64,000 nt of DNA from Nocardioides jishulii (GTDB lineage Bacteria; Actinomycetota; Actinomycetes; Propionibacteriales; Nocardioidaceae): assembly GCF_006007965.1 (NCBI RefSeq), contig NZ_CP040748.1:2852001-2916000 (forward strand). The letters run 5' to 3'. Under the pieces are notes generated by a model. That model did not search any database. It was not told where the DNA came from and was given only the letters and a program-made list of their open reading frames with translations. Below are positions 56,193 to 64,000 of the stretch, piece by piece. Position 1 is the stretch's first letter, and each line of letters begins with the position of its first letter. The translations under genes were made by a program, and so were the position numbers.

Positions 56193-57149
56193 TCAGTTCC
56201 GCAGCGTCTTGCCGGTGACGTGCAGGAAGACCGACTCGAGGGTGGGGCGGGTGATCTCGACGTCGGAGAGGCGGACGCCCGCCTCGGTGGCGGTGGCCAC
56301 GACGTCGGCGACGAGGGTGGGGGCGTCGCGCACGGTGAGGGTGAGCGCGCTGCGGTCGGCGTCGACGCGCTCGACCCCCGGCCGCGTACGCAGCTTCTCG
56401 GCGGCCGCCGGGAGGTCCCCGGCGCCGCCGAGGCGGATGGTGTCGGTCCCGCCGGCGAGCTGGATGAGCTCGTCACGGGTGCCCTCGGCCTGGAGGCGAC
56501 CGGAGTCGATGATGGCGATGCGGTCGCAGAGCCGCTCCGCCTCCTCCATGTAGTGGGTCGTGTAGAGCACGGCCATGCCCTCACCGGAGAGGGCTTCGAC
56601 GGACTCGAGGATGGAGTTGCGCGACTGGGGGTCGACGCCCACGGTCGGTTCGTCGAGGATCAGGAGCTCGGGCTGGTGCAGCAGCCCGACGCCGATGTTG
56701 AGCCGGCGCTTCATGCCGCCGGAGTACTCCTTGGCCCTGTCCTTGGCGCGGTCGGCCAACCCGATCACCTCGAGGACCTCCCGCACGCGGTGGTCGAGCG
56801 CCTCGCCCCGCAGCCCCTGGAGCTTGCCGAAGAAGCGGAGGTTCTCCGTCGCGGTGAGCTCGGGATAGATCGCGAGGTCCTGCGGCACGAGTCCGAGGTG
56901 GCGCTTCGGCTCCACCGCGTCGGCCGCCATCGGGCGCCCCGCGATGGTGATGCTCCCGGCGTCGGCCTTGAGGAGCCCAGCGATCATCGAGATCGTCGTC
57001 GTCTTGCCTGCCCCGTTGGGTCCGAGCAGCCCGTACGTCTCACCCGGCGCGATCCGGAACGACACGTCGTCGACGGCGGTGAGGTCGCCGAAGCGGCGTA
57101 CCAGGTGGTCCACGACGAGCACGTCGTCGGGCGTGGGTCGTTCACTCAC
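56193..57149 (-). CDS. ABC-2 exporter ATP-binding protein
   Basis: A 318-residue ATPase of the DrrA/NatA class: Walker A LLGPNGAGKTTT, signature YSGGMKRRLNIG, Walker B LLILDEPTVGVDPQSR, and a C-terminal extension (about 235-318) as in drug and sodium exporters. The GTG at 57149 has GGGAGAG upstream and begins right before the conserved domain; an in-frame start at 57179 lacks such a site. It powers the two downstream permeases. Confidence 0.93.
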   Translation of the reverse strand: MSERPTPDDVLVVDHLVRRFGDLTAVDDVSFRIAPGETYGLLGPNGAGKTTTISMIAGLLKADAGSITIAGRPMAADAVEPKRHLGLVPQDLAIYPELTATENLRFFGKLQGLRGEALDHRVREVLEVIGLADRAKDRAKEYSGGMKRRLNIGVGLLHQPELLILDEPTVGVDPQSRNSILESVEALSGEGMAVLYTTHYMEEAERLCDRIAIIDSGRLQAEGTRDELIQLAGGTDTIRLGGAGDLPAAAEKLRTRPGVERVDADRSALTLTVRDAPTLVADVVATATEAGVRLSDVEITRPTLESVFLHVTGKTLRN

Positions 57150-57221
57150 AGTTCTCTCCCTGGGCAGTTCCTGCCACACCTTGCCCTACCGGGCGCGTCG
57201 GCGGAACCGGAACCCGCTTCT

Positions 57222-60065
57222 TCACCACTTGTTGTGCACGTCCTCGGCGAACCCGACGAGGTCGCGCACCTCGATCCACTCGGCCCCCGCTCCCCTGGCC
57301 GTCTCGGCCCGGACGCGGCCCGACCAGTGCCCGAAGACCTGGTGGGTGTGGTGGGCGAGCGCCTTGAGGTCGAGGTGCGACTCCTTGAGGTGGAAGGGCG
57401 TCAGGGTCAGCTCGACGTCGGTCCCGGTGACCGTCCAGGGCCGCATCCAGTCGTCCCGGTCGTAGCTCCAGACCAGCTCCTCGCTGACCTTGGTGAGGTG
57501 CCCGTCGACGTACAGGGCGTTCTCGACGCTGCCGGTGCCGTCGGTCCACTGGCCGCCGACCTGCACGCCGATGACGCGGCCGTCGACGGTGCCGGCGCCG
57601 GCGCCCCAGTTCCAGGTGACGTCGTGGGGCCACCGTCCGCGGCCGTGGTCGAGGGTGGCCCACGACTCGCCCGCCGGTACGTCGTGGCGGGCGCCGTCGA
57701 CGGTCACGGTGCCGGTGGCGGGGCGGGCAACGTCCTTGACGGTGTACTGCACGAGCTTGTCGCTCCACGGCACCACGACGCCGAGGCTCTCGTGGCCGGC
57801 GGGGCGCTGGGCGTGCACGTCGAGCTCGACGCGAGGCCCGCGGGCGCGCAGGTGGGTGCCACCGGTGGTCTCGACGATGTCGACGGTGAGGTGCTTCGTG
57901 CGGAGGTGCGCCGCCCCCCTCCCGAGGGTGCCGGGCAGGGTGACCCCGCGGCCCAGCGGCGTGATGGCCTCGTGCAGCACGGTCTGGCCGGTGGCGCGGT
58001 CGAGCACCCAGAGGCTGTTCACGCCGGCGAAGTCGAGGTGCGAGACGACCACGGCGACCACGTGGGTCGGGGTGGTGACGGCCCAGTACTCCCACCGCTT
58101 GCTGCGCCCCTTGCCGAGGAGCCCCTGGCCGATGCCGTCGGTGGTGACCAGAGGCGTACGGCACCAGCCCACGGCCTCGGGGTTGAGCCGCCCGTCCGGC
58201 AGGGTCAGCGAGACGGGTGCGGTGAGCTCGCGCTCGGCGACCGCGATCGGTCGTCGCGGCGCGCCGCAGGCTGCCTCGAAGCGCATCCGCAGGCGCTCGT
58301 TGGAGGTGCGGACGACGTCGGCGTCGACCTTGACCACGCGTCGGTCGTAGGTGACCAGACCGTTGGTCTCCTCCTCGACGTCGCTGAGCTGGGTGTGCAC
58401 GAAGGCGGCCAGGCCCTCCTCGACCGCCGCGCCGACCTGGGCGTGCTGCAACCGCAGGAACGCGCGCTCGTAGGTGTCGCGGTCGGCGATGCGGCGGTAG
58501 CCGAACTCCTTGTCGCTCCAGGTGTGCCCGGGCACGCGGTGGGAGTAGCCGCCGTACTCGCTGAGCACCGCGGCCCGCGGGTCGTCGGCGTCGCGCCGGC
58601 TGAGCGCGTACGGGCGGACGTAGACGTGGCGACTGACCATGTCGCCGGCGCCCTGGTCGTGCCAGCCGCTGGCGTGGTCGACGGGCCGAGTGGGGTCGAG
58701 GCGCTTGACCCGGGCGGCAACCGCGGCGGCGTCGAACTGGCCCCACCCCTCGTTGAACGGCACCCAGGCAGCGATGCTCGGCACGGAGCGCAGCAGCTCG
58801 ATGGTGGCGTCGACCTCGGCCAGGAACTCCTCGCGGCCCTCGGCGTCCTGGCGGCCGAAGAGGGCGTGGTGGGAGTCGTCGATCCGCAGTCGGGTGGTGG
58901 CCACCGGGGCGGTGACGACGGCAGGGCGGTAGTCGCGCCCGCCGTTGACCATGTCCTGCCAGACGAGCACGCCGAGGCGGTCGCAGTGGTGGTACCAGCG
59001 CAGCGGCTCGACCTTGATGTGCTTGCGCAACATGGTGAAGCCGAGGTCCTTGGCGAGCTGCACGTCGTGGGCGAGGGCCTCGTCGCTGGGGGCGGTCACC
59101 AGCCCGTCGGGCCAGTAGCCCTGGTCGAGCAGCCCGGTGTGGAGGAACGGTGCGCCGTTGAGCAGCAGCCGGGTGCGGCCGCGGGAGTCGGGGCCCTGAC
59201 CGCATGCACCCAGTCCGAAGGACCGCAGGCCGACATAGCTGGTGGTCCGGTCACGCCCGAGCTGCACGGTGACGTCGTGCAGGAAGGGGTCGTCGGGGCT
59301 CCACAGACGCGCATCGCTGCCCAGGTCGAGGAGGGTCGGTTCGTTGACCGGCACGTCGGCGCGGACGAGCTCGCCGCCGTCGGACGCGATCACGACCTCG
59401 GCAGTCGGGTAGATCTCGTCGCGCGAAGGGACGACGGTGACCTCGACGGCTGCGGTGCCGGCGGCGTGGTCGAGCACCGGCGTCAGGTGCAGCGTGCGGA
59501 CGTGGACCGCGGGGACGGCCTCGATCCAGACGGTCTGCCAGATGCCGGAGTGCGGGGTGTACCAGATGCCGCCGGGCTCGAGCTTCTGCTTGCCGCGGCT
59601 GCGGTACGAGGTGTCGGTGACGTCGCGCACGCGTACGACGAGCTCGAAGCTGCCCCACGCGGCAGCCGTGATGTCGAAGGTGAAGGGCAGGTGACCGCCG
59701 CGGTGGGTGCCGACCGACTGGCCGTTGACCCACACCTCGCAGTCCTGGTCGACCGCACCGAAGTGGAGCAGCAGGCGGTCGTCGATCAGCTGGGGCGGCA
59801 CCGTGACGGTGCGCCGGTACCAGAGCGCCTCGTCGGGCTGGAGCACGCGGTTGACGCCCGACAGCGGGGCCTCGGGCGGGAAGGGGACGAGGATCTGCCC
59901 GTCCCACCGGGTGGGGACTTCTGTCTGGGAGGCGGGCGTGAAGGCGTGCTCCCAGGGGCCGTTGAGAGTGGTCCAGCCGTCGCGCACTAGCTGCGGGCGT
60001 GGGTGTTCGCCCAGGACGTTCGTCGGGTCGAGGCCGTCGCCCCACGGCGTCGTCAAGCTGGTCAC
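57222..60065 (-). CDS. GH2 glycoside hydrolase fused to a DUF2804 domain
   Basis: A 947-residue fusion. Residues 1-605 form a GH2 enzyme: jelly-roll sugar-binding domain (WEHAFTP...LWYRRTVTVP, DQDCEVWVNGQSVG), immunoglobulin-like domain and TIM barrel with acid/base E439 (FNEGWGQFD) and nucleophile E503 (LSEYGGYSHR), so a beta-galactosidase, glucuronidase or mannosidase-like activity is expected. From about 612 the sequence matches DUF2804 (DGRLNPEAVGW at 624, SKRWEYWAVTTP), normally a separate protein of about 330 residues. No frameshift is visible and the linker is short. The GTG overlaps the stop of the MFS gene, so the transported sugar is probably the substrate. No signal peptide: cytosolic. 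Confidence 0.84.
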   Translation of the reverse strand: MTSLTTPWGDGLDPTNVLGEHPRPQLVRDGWTTLNGPWEHAFTPASQTEVPTRWDGQILVPFPPEAPLSGVNRVLQPDEALWYRRTVTVPPQLIDDRLLLHFGAVDQDCEVWVNGQSVGTHRGGHLPFTFDITAAAWGSFELVVRVRDVTDTSYRSRGKQKLEPGGIWYTPHSGIWQTVWIEAVPAVHVRTLHLTPVLDHAAGTAAVEVTVVPSRDEIYPTAEVVIASDGGELVRADVPVNEPTLLDLGSDARLWSPDDPFLHDVTVQLGRDRTTSYVGLRSFGLGACGQGPDSRGRTRLLLNGAPFLHTGLLDQGYWPDGLVTAPSDEALAHDVQLAKDLGFTMLRKHIKVEPLRWYHHCDRLGVLVWQDMVNGGRDYRPAVVTAPVATTRLRIDDSHHALFGRQDAEGREEFLAEVDATIELLRSVPSIAAWVPFNEGWGQFDAAAVAARVKRLDPTRPVDHASGWHDQGAGDMVSRHVYVRPYALSRRDADDPRAAVLSEYGGYSHRVPGHTWSDKEFGYRRIADRDTYERAFLRLQHAQVGAAVEEGLAAFVHTQLSDVEEETNGLVTYDRRVVKVDADVVRTSNERLRMRFEAACGAPRRPIAVAERELTAPVSLTLPDGRLNPEAVGWCRTPLVTTDGIGQGLLGKGRSKRWEYWAVTTPTHVVAVVVSHLDFAGVNSLWVLDRATGQTVLHEAITPLGRGVTLPGTLGRGAAHLRTKHLTVDIVETTGGTHLRARGPRVELDVHAQRPAGHESLGVVVPWSDKLVQYTVKDVARPATGTVTVDGARHDVPAGESWATLDHGRGRWPHDVTWNWGAGAGTVDGRVIGVQVGGQWTDGTGSVENALYVDGHLTKVSEELVWSYDRDDWMRPWTVTGTDVELTLTPFHLKESHLDLKALAHHTHQVFGHWSGRVRAETARGAGAEWIEVRDLVGFAEDVHNKW

Positions 60066-61420
60066 GGAAGGGCCTCCACGTCGTGGGTGAGGGGGTCGGT
60101 CGCGTCGGGCGGGGTGGCGCGTGTGAGCAGCCTCGCAGGCACCACCGTCAGGATCGCGACAAGGGCGGCGGCAGGGAAGATCCACGGGGTCGGCACCTGC
60201 TTGACGACGCCGAGGTCGACGTACGTGGCGTCGGCGCCGACGATGACCGCGGCGCCGATGAACGGGCCGACGACCATCGGCACCATGATCGCGAAGACCA
60301 TCCGCAGGCCCTGCACCTGACCGGCGCGATCAGGCGGGGTGAGGTTGCGGACCGTCGCGGAGATCGAGGCGGCGGCCAGCATGAAGCCGCTCATCATGAC
60401 GATGCCGGCGAGGATGACGGGGAGCATCCCGCGTACGCCTGCCATGGCCAGCAGCCCCACGGCGTAGAGGCCGACGACGGGCAGGAAGGCGCGGGCGGGG
60501 CCGATGCGGTCCAGGAGGCGGCCGCCCGCGATGCTGACGGCGGAGGCGCCGAGCAGGACCGAGGCGAGCACGATCGCGTAGCCATCGATCTCGAGGTAGC
60601 GCTGCACGTAGATGATCAGGAACGGCAGGAAGACCTGGGTGCTGGTGCCGAGGACGGCCCAGGAGGCGAGCGCCCAGTAGAGGCGCGGGTTGGCGCGGGC
60701 GGTGGAGGGGCGCAGGCCGTGGACGACCTGGGCGAGGTACGTGCCGCTGGCGCGCGGGGCGTTGTCGCTCCGCAGCCCGACCCACGCGACCACCCCGACC
60801 AGCGCAGTGGCGACGCCGATGACGGTGAAGAAGGTGCGCCACTGCCCGTCCTGGGTGAGCGGGTCGAGCGCGCCGAAGACGATGAGCATGGCGAGCAGCG
60901 GGAAGGTCGCGAGCACGCTGTCGACCCGGCCCCGGTTGCCGCTCGTGGTGTTGTCGGTGACCCACGCGTTGAACGCGGCGTCGTTGGCGGTGGCGCCGAA
61001 GACGCTCATGACGCAGTCGAGCGCGATGATCGCGACCACGGCGACCACCACCGCGTCAGCGGCCGGCGCGAGCTTGCTGGCCCCGTCGACCCCGACGAAC
61101 CCGAACGCCGCGGTGGTCGCGCCCCAGAGCACGTAGCCAGCCGCGATGAACTCCTTGCGCCGGCCCGTACGGTCGCTCCAGGCGCCCGCGAGCAATGTCG
61201 CGACGGTGGCCGCGATCGCGCTGCACGCGACGAGCGCCGCGATGACTGTCGGCGAGTCCGTGATCGTGTCGTGGACGAACACGTTGAGGTACATGTTCTC
61301 CACCGTCCAGGCGAGCTGGCCGGTGAGGCCGAGGACGATCGCCCAGAGCCAGGTGCGCGGCGTCAGGGCCGGGCTGCGCCGTTCTTGGCCAGGACTGCGC
61401 TGCGGGAGGGACGAGAGCAT
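60062..61420 (-). CDS. MFS transporter, probable sugar/glycoside carrier
   Basis: A 452-residue, 12-helix MFS protein. The loop AGAWSDRTGRRKEF between helices 2 and 3 is the classic MFS motif A; the second half has GGRLLDRIGPARAF in the equivalent place. ATG at 61420 is preferred over a TTG at 61441: TACCCT on the coding strand (61427-61432) ends 6 nt before it. Translational coupling with the GH2-DUF2804 gene implies that it takes up that enzyme's glycoside substrate. Confidence 0.87.
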   Translation of the reverse strand: MLSSLPQRSPGQERRSPALTPRTWLWAIVLGLTGQLAWTVENMYLNVFVHDTITDSPTVIAALVACSAIAATVATLLAGAWSDRTGRRKEFIAAGYVLWGATTAAFGFVGVDGASKLAPAADAVVVAVVAIIALDCVMSVFGATANDAAFNAWVTDNTTSGNRGRVDSVLATFPLLAMLIVFGALDPLTQDGQWRTFFTVIGVATALVGVVAWVGLRSDNAPRASGTYLAQVVHGLRPSTARANPRLYWALASWAVLGTSTQVFLPFLIIYVQRYLEIDGYAIVLASVLLGASAVSIAGGRLLDRIGPARAFLPVVGLYAVGLLAMAGVRGMLPVILAGIVMMSGFMLAAASISATVRNLTPPDRAGQVQGLRMVFAIMVPMVVGPFIGAAVIVGADATYVDLGVVKQVPTPWIFPAAALVAILTVVPARLLTRATPPDATDPLTHDVEALP

Positions 61421-61703
61421 GGGGGCAGGGTAGATGCCCAAGACCGCCTCCGGCGCTGTTCAACAGAGGCATGGGAACGCTAGAGACAGCACGCGGCGCA
61501 CGGTTTGGGGCTTCAGAGTCTGGCTGAGCGGGAGGGCGGACCGTCTCAAACAACAGCGACCAAACGTGACTCACTGTGAGACGCCTAAGTGCGCCCCGTC
61601 AATCCCCACATGCACTAGTGTTTGACCCTATTCGCGGGTTTCAAAACCGCCCGCTATCTAAACCGCACGCAATTTCGCGCAGCACCCGCCGCAGAGGAGC
61701 ATA

Positions 61704-63585
61704 GTGGTCAAGCACGCCGGAGTACACGAGAATTGGCCAATTGGCGACCTAGTCAAGGCTACGCAAACGGATCCCAAGAGCCAGATTCCGGGGATCGCGG
61801 TAAAGATCCCGCGATTTCAGCGCTCACTGGTCTGGGGCGATGATCAGCGCAAACTGCTGATCGAATCAATACACAAGGGCTACCCAATCGGCTCCCTGCT
61901 CCTATACAAGCGCCCGAATCCTAACGGGAAGGTAGAGGTTTATCAGGTGGTTGATGGACTGCAGCGAACCAGCACCCTGGTGGAGTATGCAGAGAACCCG
62001 CTCGAATACGCCCCTGTAGCAGTATTCAGCGACGAGTTCGTTCAGGAAGTGGCAGCTGAATACAACACCGGGGCGGAGCACGTCCGGCGAGCCCTCCAGG
62101 ATTGGATGAAGACGACCGGACGGCTTGACTCGGCATCGGGATACGAGTCGTGGCCATTGAAAAACTATCTTGACGAATTCTTTCAAGCCAAACCAGACCC
62201 CAATCCAGGCTTCATTGCCACCCTCGCAAGCACGCTCGATGCGGTGCGCCAGGGACGTTGATATCACGTCTATAACAATTCCAGTGATCACCTACGCGGG
62301 AGATGAGTCTAACCTCCCGGACATCTTCGAACGCATTAATCAGCGCGGAACAAAACTAAACAAGTATGAGGTATTCGCGGCCACCTGGATCGACAGCGAC
62401 ACCCAAGTCAATTCAGAGAAAGTCCGCGTCGAGATCAACAACAAGTACTCCGCACTTATCGAGAAGGGGTTCTCGATCGACGGCCTCCAAGAAGACGGGA
62501 TGATCGCTTCTTTCAATCTGTTCGAGTATCTCTTTGGTTTCGGTAAGGTGATCGTAGGCGAGGGTCGATACCTGTTCTCGGGATCAACAAAAGCGGACCC
62601 CACTGAAACCGAACCGGCCGCCTTCTCCTTGGCTTGCTTGTCCCGAGGTCGGCAACTCAGCGCTATGAGAAGCCTGCCCGAGTTCATGCCGCGCTCCGCG
62701 GACGGATTGATTGACCCTGCAGCAATGGAGGCCGGGCTGCTCGATGCAGCGAAGGCCGTGCAAAGTTGGATATCTCCCTACACCTCACTCCGACTGAATT
62801 CGCAAGGAGTCGACAGCATTGAGATCGCTCACGGCGAACTGCAGATCGTCTCAATGATTGCCCGCGCAGCAGCCGGCCGCTGGAACACGCAGGGAGACTG
62901 GTCCGAGAAGGACGGATGGGAAGATGACTGGAAGGCGCTAGAGAAGGCCATGCCCCAACACTATCTTCTCGATATCATCGAAGAGACTTGGCGCGGCCCC
63001 CTGTACACGATTGCATTCAATCGGGTCTGGCAGTCCGAAGACTCAGCAGATACCGAGAACCTTGAGCCGTCAGACTACTACAAAAAGCCGATCGAAAAGG
63101 AATCCTTCGCGCTGATTCTCGATTCATGGTTCGAGAAGCAGATGGCCCGCGAACAGCGAACACGTTCTTATGTCCGCGGATCAGACAAGGCGCTTCTACG
63201 CTTTGTTTACGCGGGCATCGTGTCGCACCTTGACAACCAGATTCAGACCTTTGAACTTGAACACCTGTTCCCCGTCTCAAGGCTTCGTCAAGAAATTCCA
63301 GAAGCCGAATCCGGCTGGCCGATCAGCTGCATAGCCAACCTAGCGCTTTTCACGAGGGCACTGAATCGCGAGAAGAGCAAGCAGACGATCTCCGAGTACT
63401 TGGCGAAGAACGTCCTACCCGCACCAGAAAAGAAGCTCTTGGACCAATGCCTACTCTGCGATTCGGCGTCGGTTTCAATTCCGGAGGATGGGCTCTCAAG
63501 GGAGGCCTACGAGGAGTTCCTACGGACACGCTGGGCAGACATGAAGGAACACCTTTTCCATAACCTCAAGGTCTCGGCGTCCTGA
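61704..63585 (+). pseudogene. DUF262/HNH nuclease-like gene split by a frameshift
   Basis: Two overlapping frames give one protein of about 626 residues if one base is removed. The first (61704-62261) is a DUF262 ParB/sulfiredoxin-like NTPase domain with VVDGLQRTSTL (D84-G-L-Q-R88). The second frame continues with IPVITYAGDESNLPDIFERINQRGTKLNKYEVFAATW, split over adjoining parts of DUF262, and ends with an HNH/DUF1524-like motif: ELEHLFPVSRL, IANLALF and NREKSKQ (residues near 63250-63390). The break is at GGG 62252-62254, where CAG-GAC would keep the frame. This layout resembles GmrSD-type modification-dependent restriction enzymes. GAGGAG precedes the GTG start. G+C is clearly lower than in the rest of the window, indicating recent transfer. 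Confidence 0.8.
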
Positions 63586-63592
63586 GGCCCTG

Positions 63593-63645
63593 GGCGCGGC
63601 CGGGCGTCTTCGCAAAGTCCGACGACCAACCACCCCGGCCGCGCC
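63593..63645. terminator. long-loop inverted repeat after the DUF262 gene
   Basis: Perfect 12-nt arms GGCGCGGCCGGG (63593-63604) and complement (63634-63645) enclose 29 nt. It begins 7 nt after the DUF262 stop and precedes the methyltransferase promoter region, so a transcription stop is the simplest reading. Confidence 0.5.
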
Positions 63646-63712
63646 GCGGCCTGCCATCCAGAGCGCGCTCGCTGACTAGCTATTGTCGGCGGGCGACCGT
63701 ACGATGGTTGAC

Positions 63713-64000
63713 ATGCCTGAGACGCCGCGCTTCACGTTCATCGACCTCTTCGCGGGCATCGGCGGCTTCCACGCGGCCATGAAGGCGTTCGGCGGCGAGT
63801 GCGTCTACGCGGTCGAGATCGACAAGCAAGCAGCGAACGTCTACGCGGCCAACTGGGGCCACGCGCCGAACGGCGCAGGACAGGACCATCTGGGGGGCCA
63901 GGCGGGCGACATCACACTGGACGCGGACGCCGACCTGGACGTGATGAACGTTCCCGCACACGACGTCCTGTGCGCCGGGTTTCCGTGCCAGCCGTTCTCC
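63713..64000 (+). CDS. DNA C5-cytosine methyltransferase, 5' part
   Basis: The first 96 residues of a C5 methyltransferase; the rest is beyond the window. Motif I is FIDLFAGIGGFHAAM (AdoMet binding), motif II the EIDKQA strand, and motif IV VLCAGFPCQPFS with the catalytic cysteine. TACGAT (63700-63705) ends 7 nt before the ATG at 63713, favouring this over the in-frame ATG at 63704, which overlaps the hexamer. G+C is high, unlike the DUF262 gene before it. Likely the modification subunit of a restriction system or of a larger defence locus to the right. Confidence 0.92.
   Translation, partial: MPETPRFTFIDLFAGIGGFHAAMKAFGGECVYAVEIDKQAANVYAANWGHAPNGAGQDHLGGQAGDITLDADADLDVMNVPAHDVLCAGFPCQPFS

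Noticed and set aside
55374..59990. A 1538-codon plus-strand open frame
   Set aside because: Shadow of the ABC-2 and GH2-DUF2804 genes, with the same composition artefact.
61500..61560. tRNA-Ser/Leu-like fragment before the DUF262 gene
   Set aside because: A short stretch resembles a D-arm (GGCTGAGCGGGAGG), but no anticodon or T-arm can be paired.
61550..61582. Inverted repeat GTCTCA...TGAGAC and CTCACTGTGAG as a regulator operator
   Set aside because: Arms are short, no controller gene is adjacent, and a promoter cannot be placed with confidence.

Overview
The window is a G+C-rich, gene-dense bacterial chromosome segment. GTG starts, 1-4 nt gene overlaps, families largely restricted to Actinobacteria (DUF2530, DUF3027, DUF3263, DUF4032, LytR_C), a HrcA/CIRCE-controlled groEL without groES and actinobacterial-type regulatory sites all point to a high-GC actinobacterium. 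Nocardioidaceae is my best guess from protein style, not proven. About 55 protein genes, one tRNA-Thr(TGT) and several regulatory elements can be supported.

Layout. 1-9.3 kb: 5' part of an NCS2 nucleobase permease, DUF2530, DUF3027 and cold-shock genes, a PP2C phosphatase/FHA pair, an XPB-like helicase with a helicase-associated partner, and a HutC/UTRA-type GntR regulator. 9.3-14.6 kb: a MacB/FtsX-type ABC exporter, an alkB gene whose promoter spacer is filled by a perfect SOS box, and a DUF2207 membrane protein. 14.6-24.4 kb: a complete dissimilatory nitrate module, narGHJI divergent from two coupled NarK-family transporters, with two tandem DosR-like boxes between them. 24.4-28.3 kb: a DadA-like oxidase, a small membrane protein, and groEL with two CIRCE operators upstream and a three-copy 85-bp duplication of its 3' end downstream. 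28.3-34.5 kb: a TadE/vWA pair, an ATP-grasp ligase, a DUF2157-GDYXXLXY pair and a DUF2243-CtaG pair.

34.5-41.4 kb: trehalose genes otsB and otsA on opposite strands around LytR_C and DUF3263 genes, an internally deleted glutamate-synthase remnant, and an MFS transporter coupled to a PLP-dependent decarboxylase/lyase. 41.4-42.6 kb: a DUF559-like nuclease-fold gene bracketed by two matching hairpins, a candidate non-canonical mobile cassette. 42.6-53.3 kb: ung, a LigB/DODA dioxygenase, pdxY, a secreted GH6-like protein, tRNA-Thr, DUF4032, a gluconate uptake/kinase pair, an MMPL transporter, a META lipoprotein and an SDR. 53.3-61.4 kb: a macro-domain protein, a three-gene ABC-2 exporter, and an MFS transporter coupled to a GH2-DUF2804 fusion enzyme. 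61.6-64.0 kb: composition changes abruptly and a probable defence island starts: a DUF262/HNH gene with a one-base frameshift, followed by a DNA C5-cytosine methyltransferase cut by the window edge.

A recurrent theme is an actinobacterial -10 hexamer (TANNNT) ending 6-7 nt before the start codon. This implies leaderless transcription for at least 13 of the genes that head transcription units, and it helped choose several starts. The strongest candidates for something undescribed are the palindrome-bracketed DUF559-like gene, the groEL 3'-end triplication, the GH2-DUF2804 fusion and the defence locus running off the right edge.
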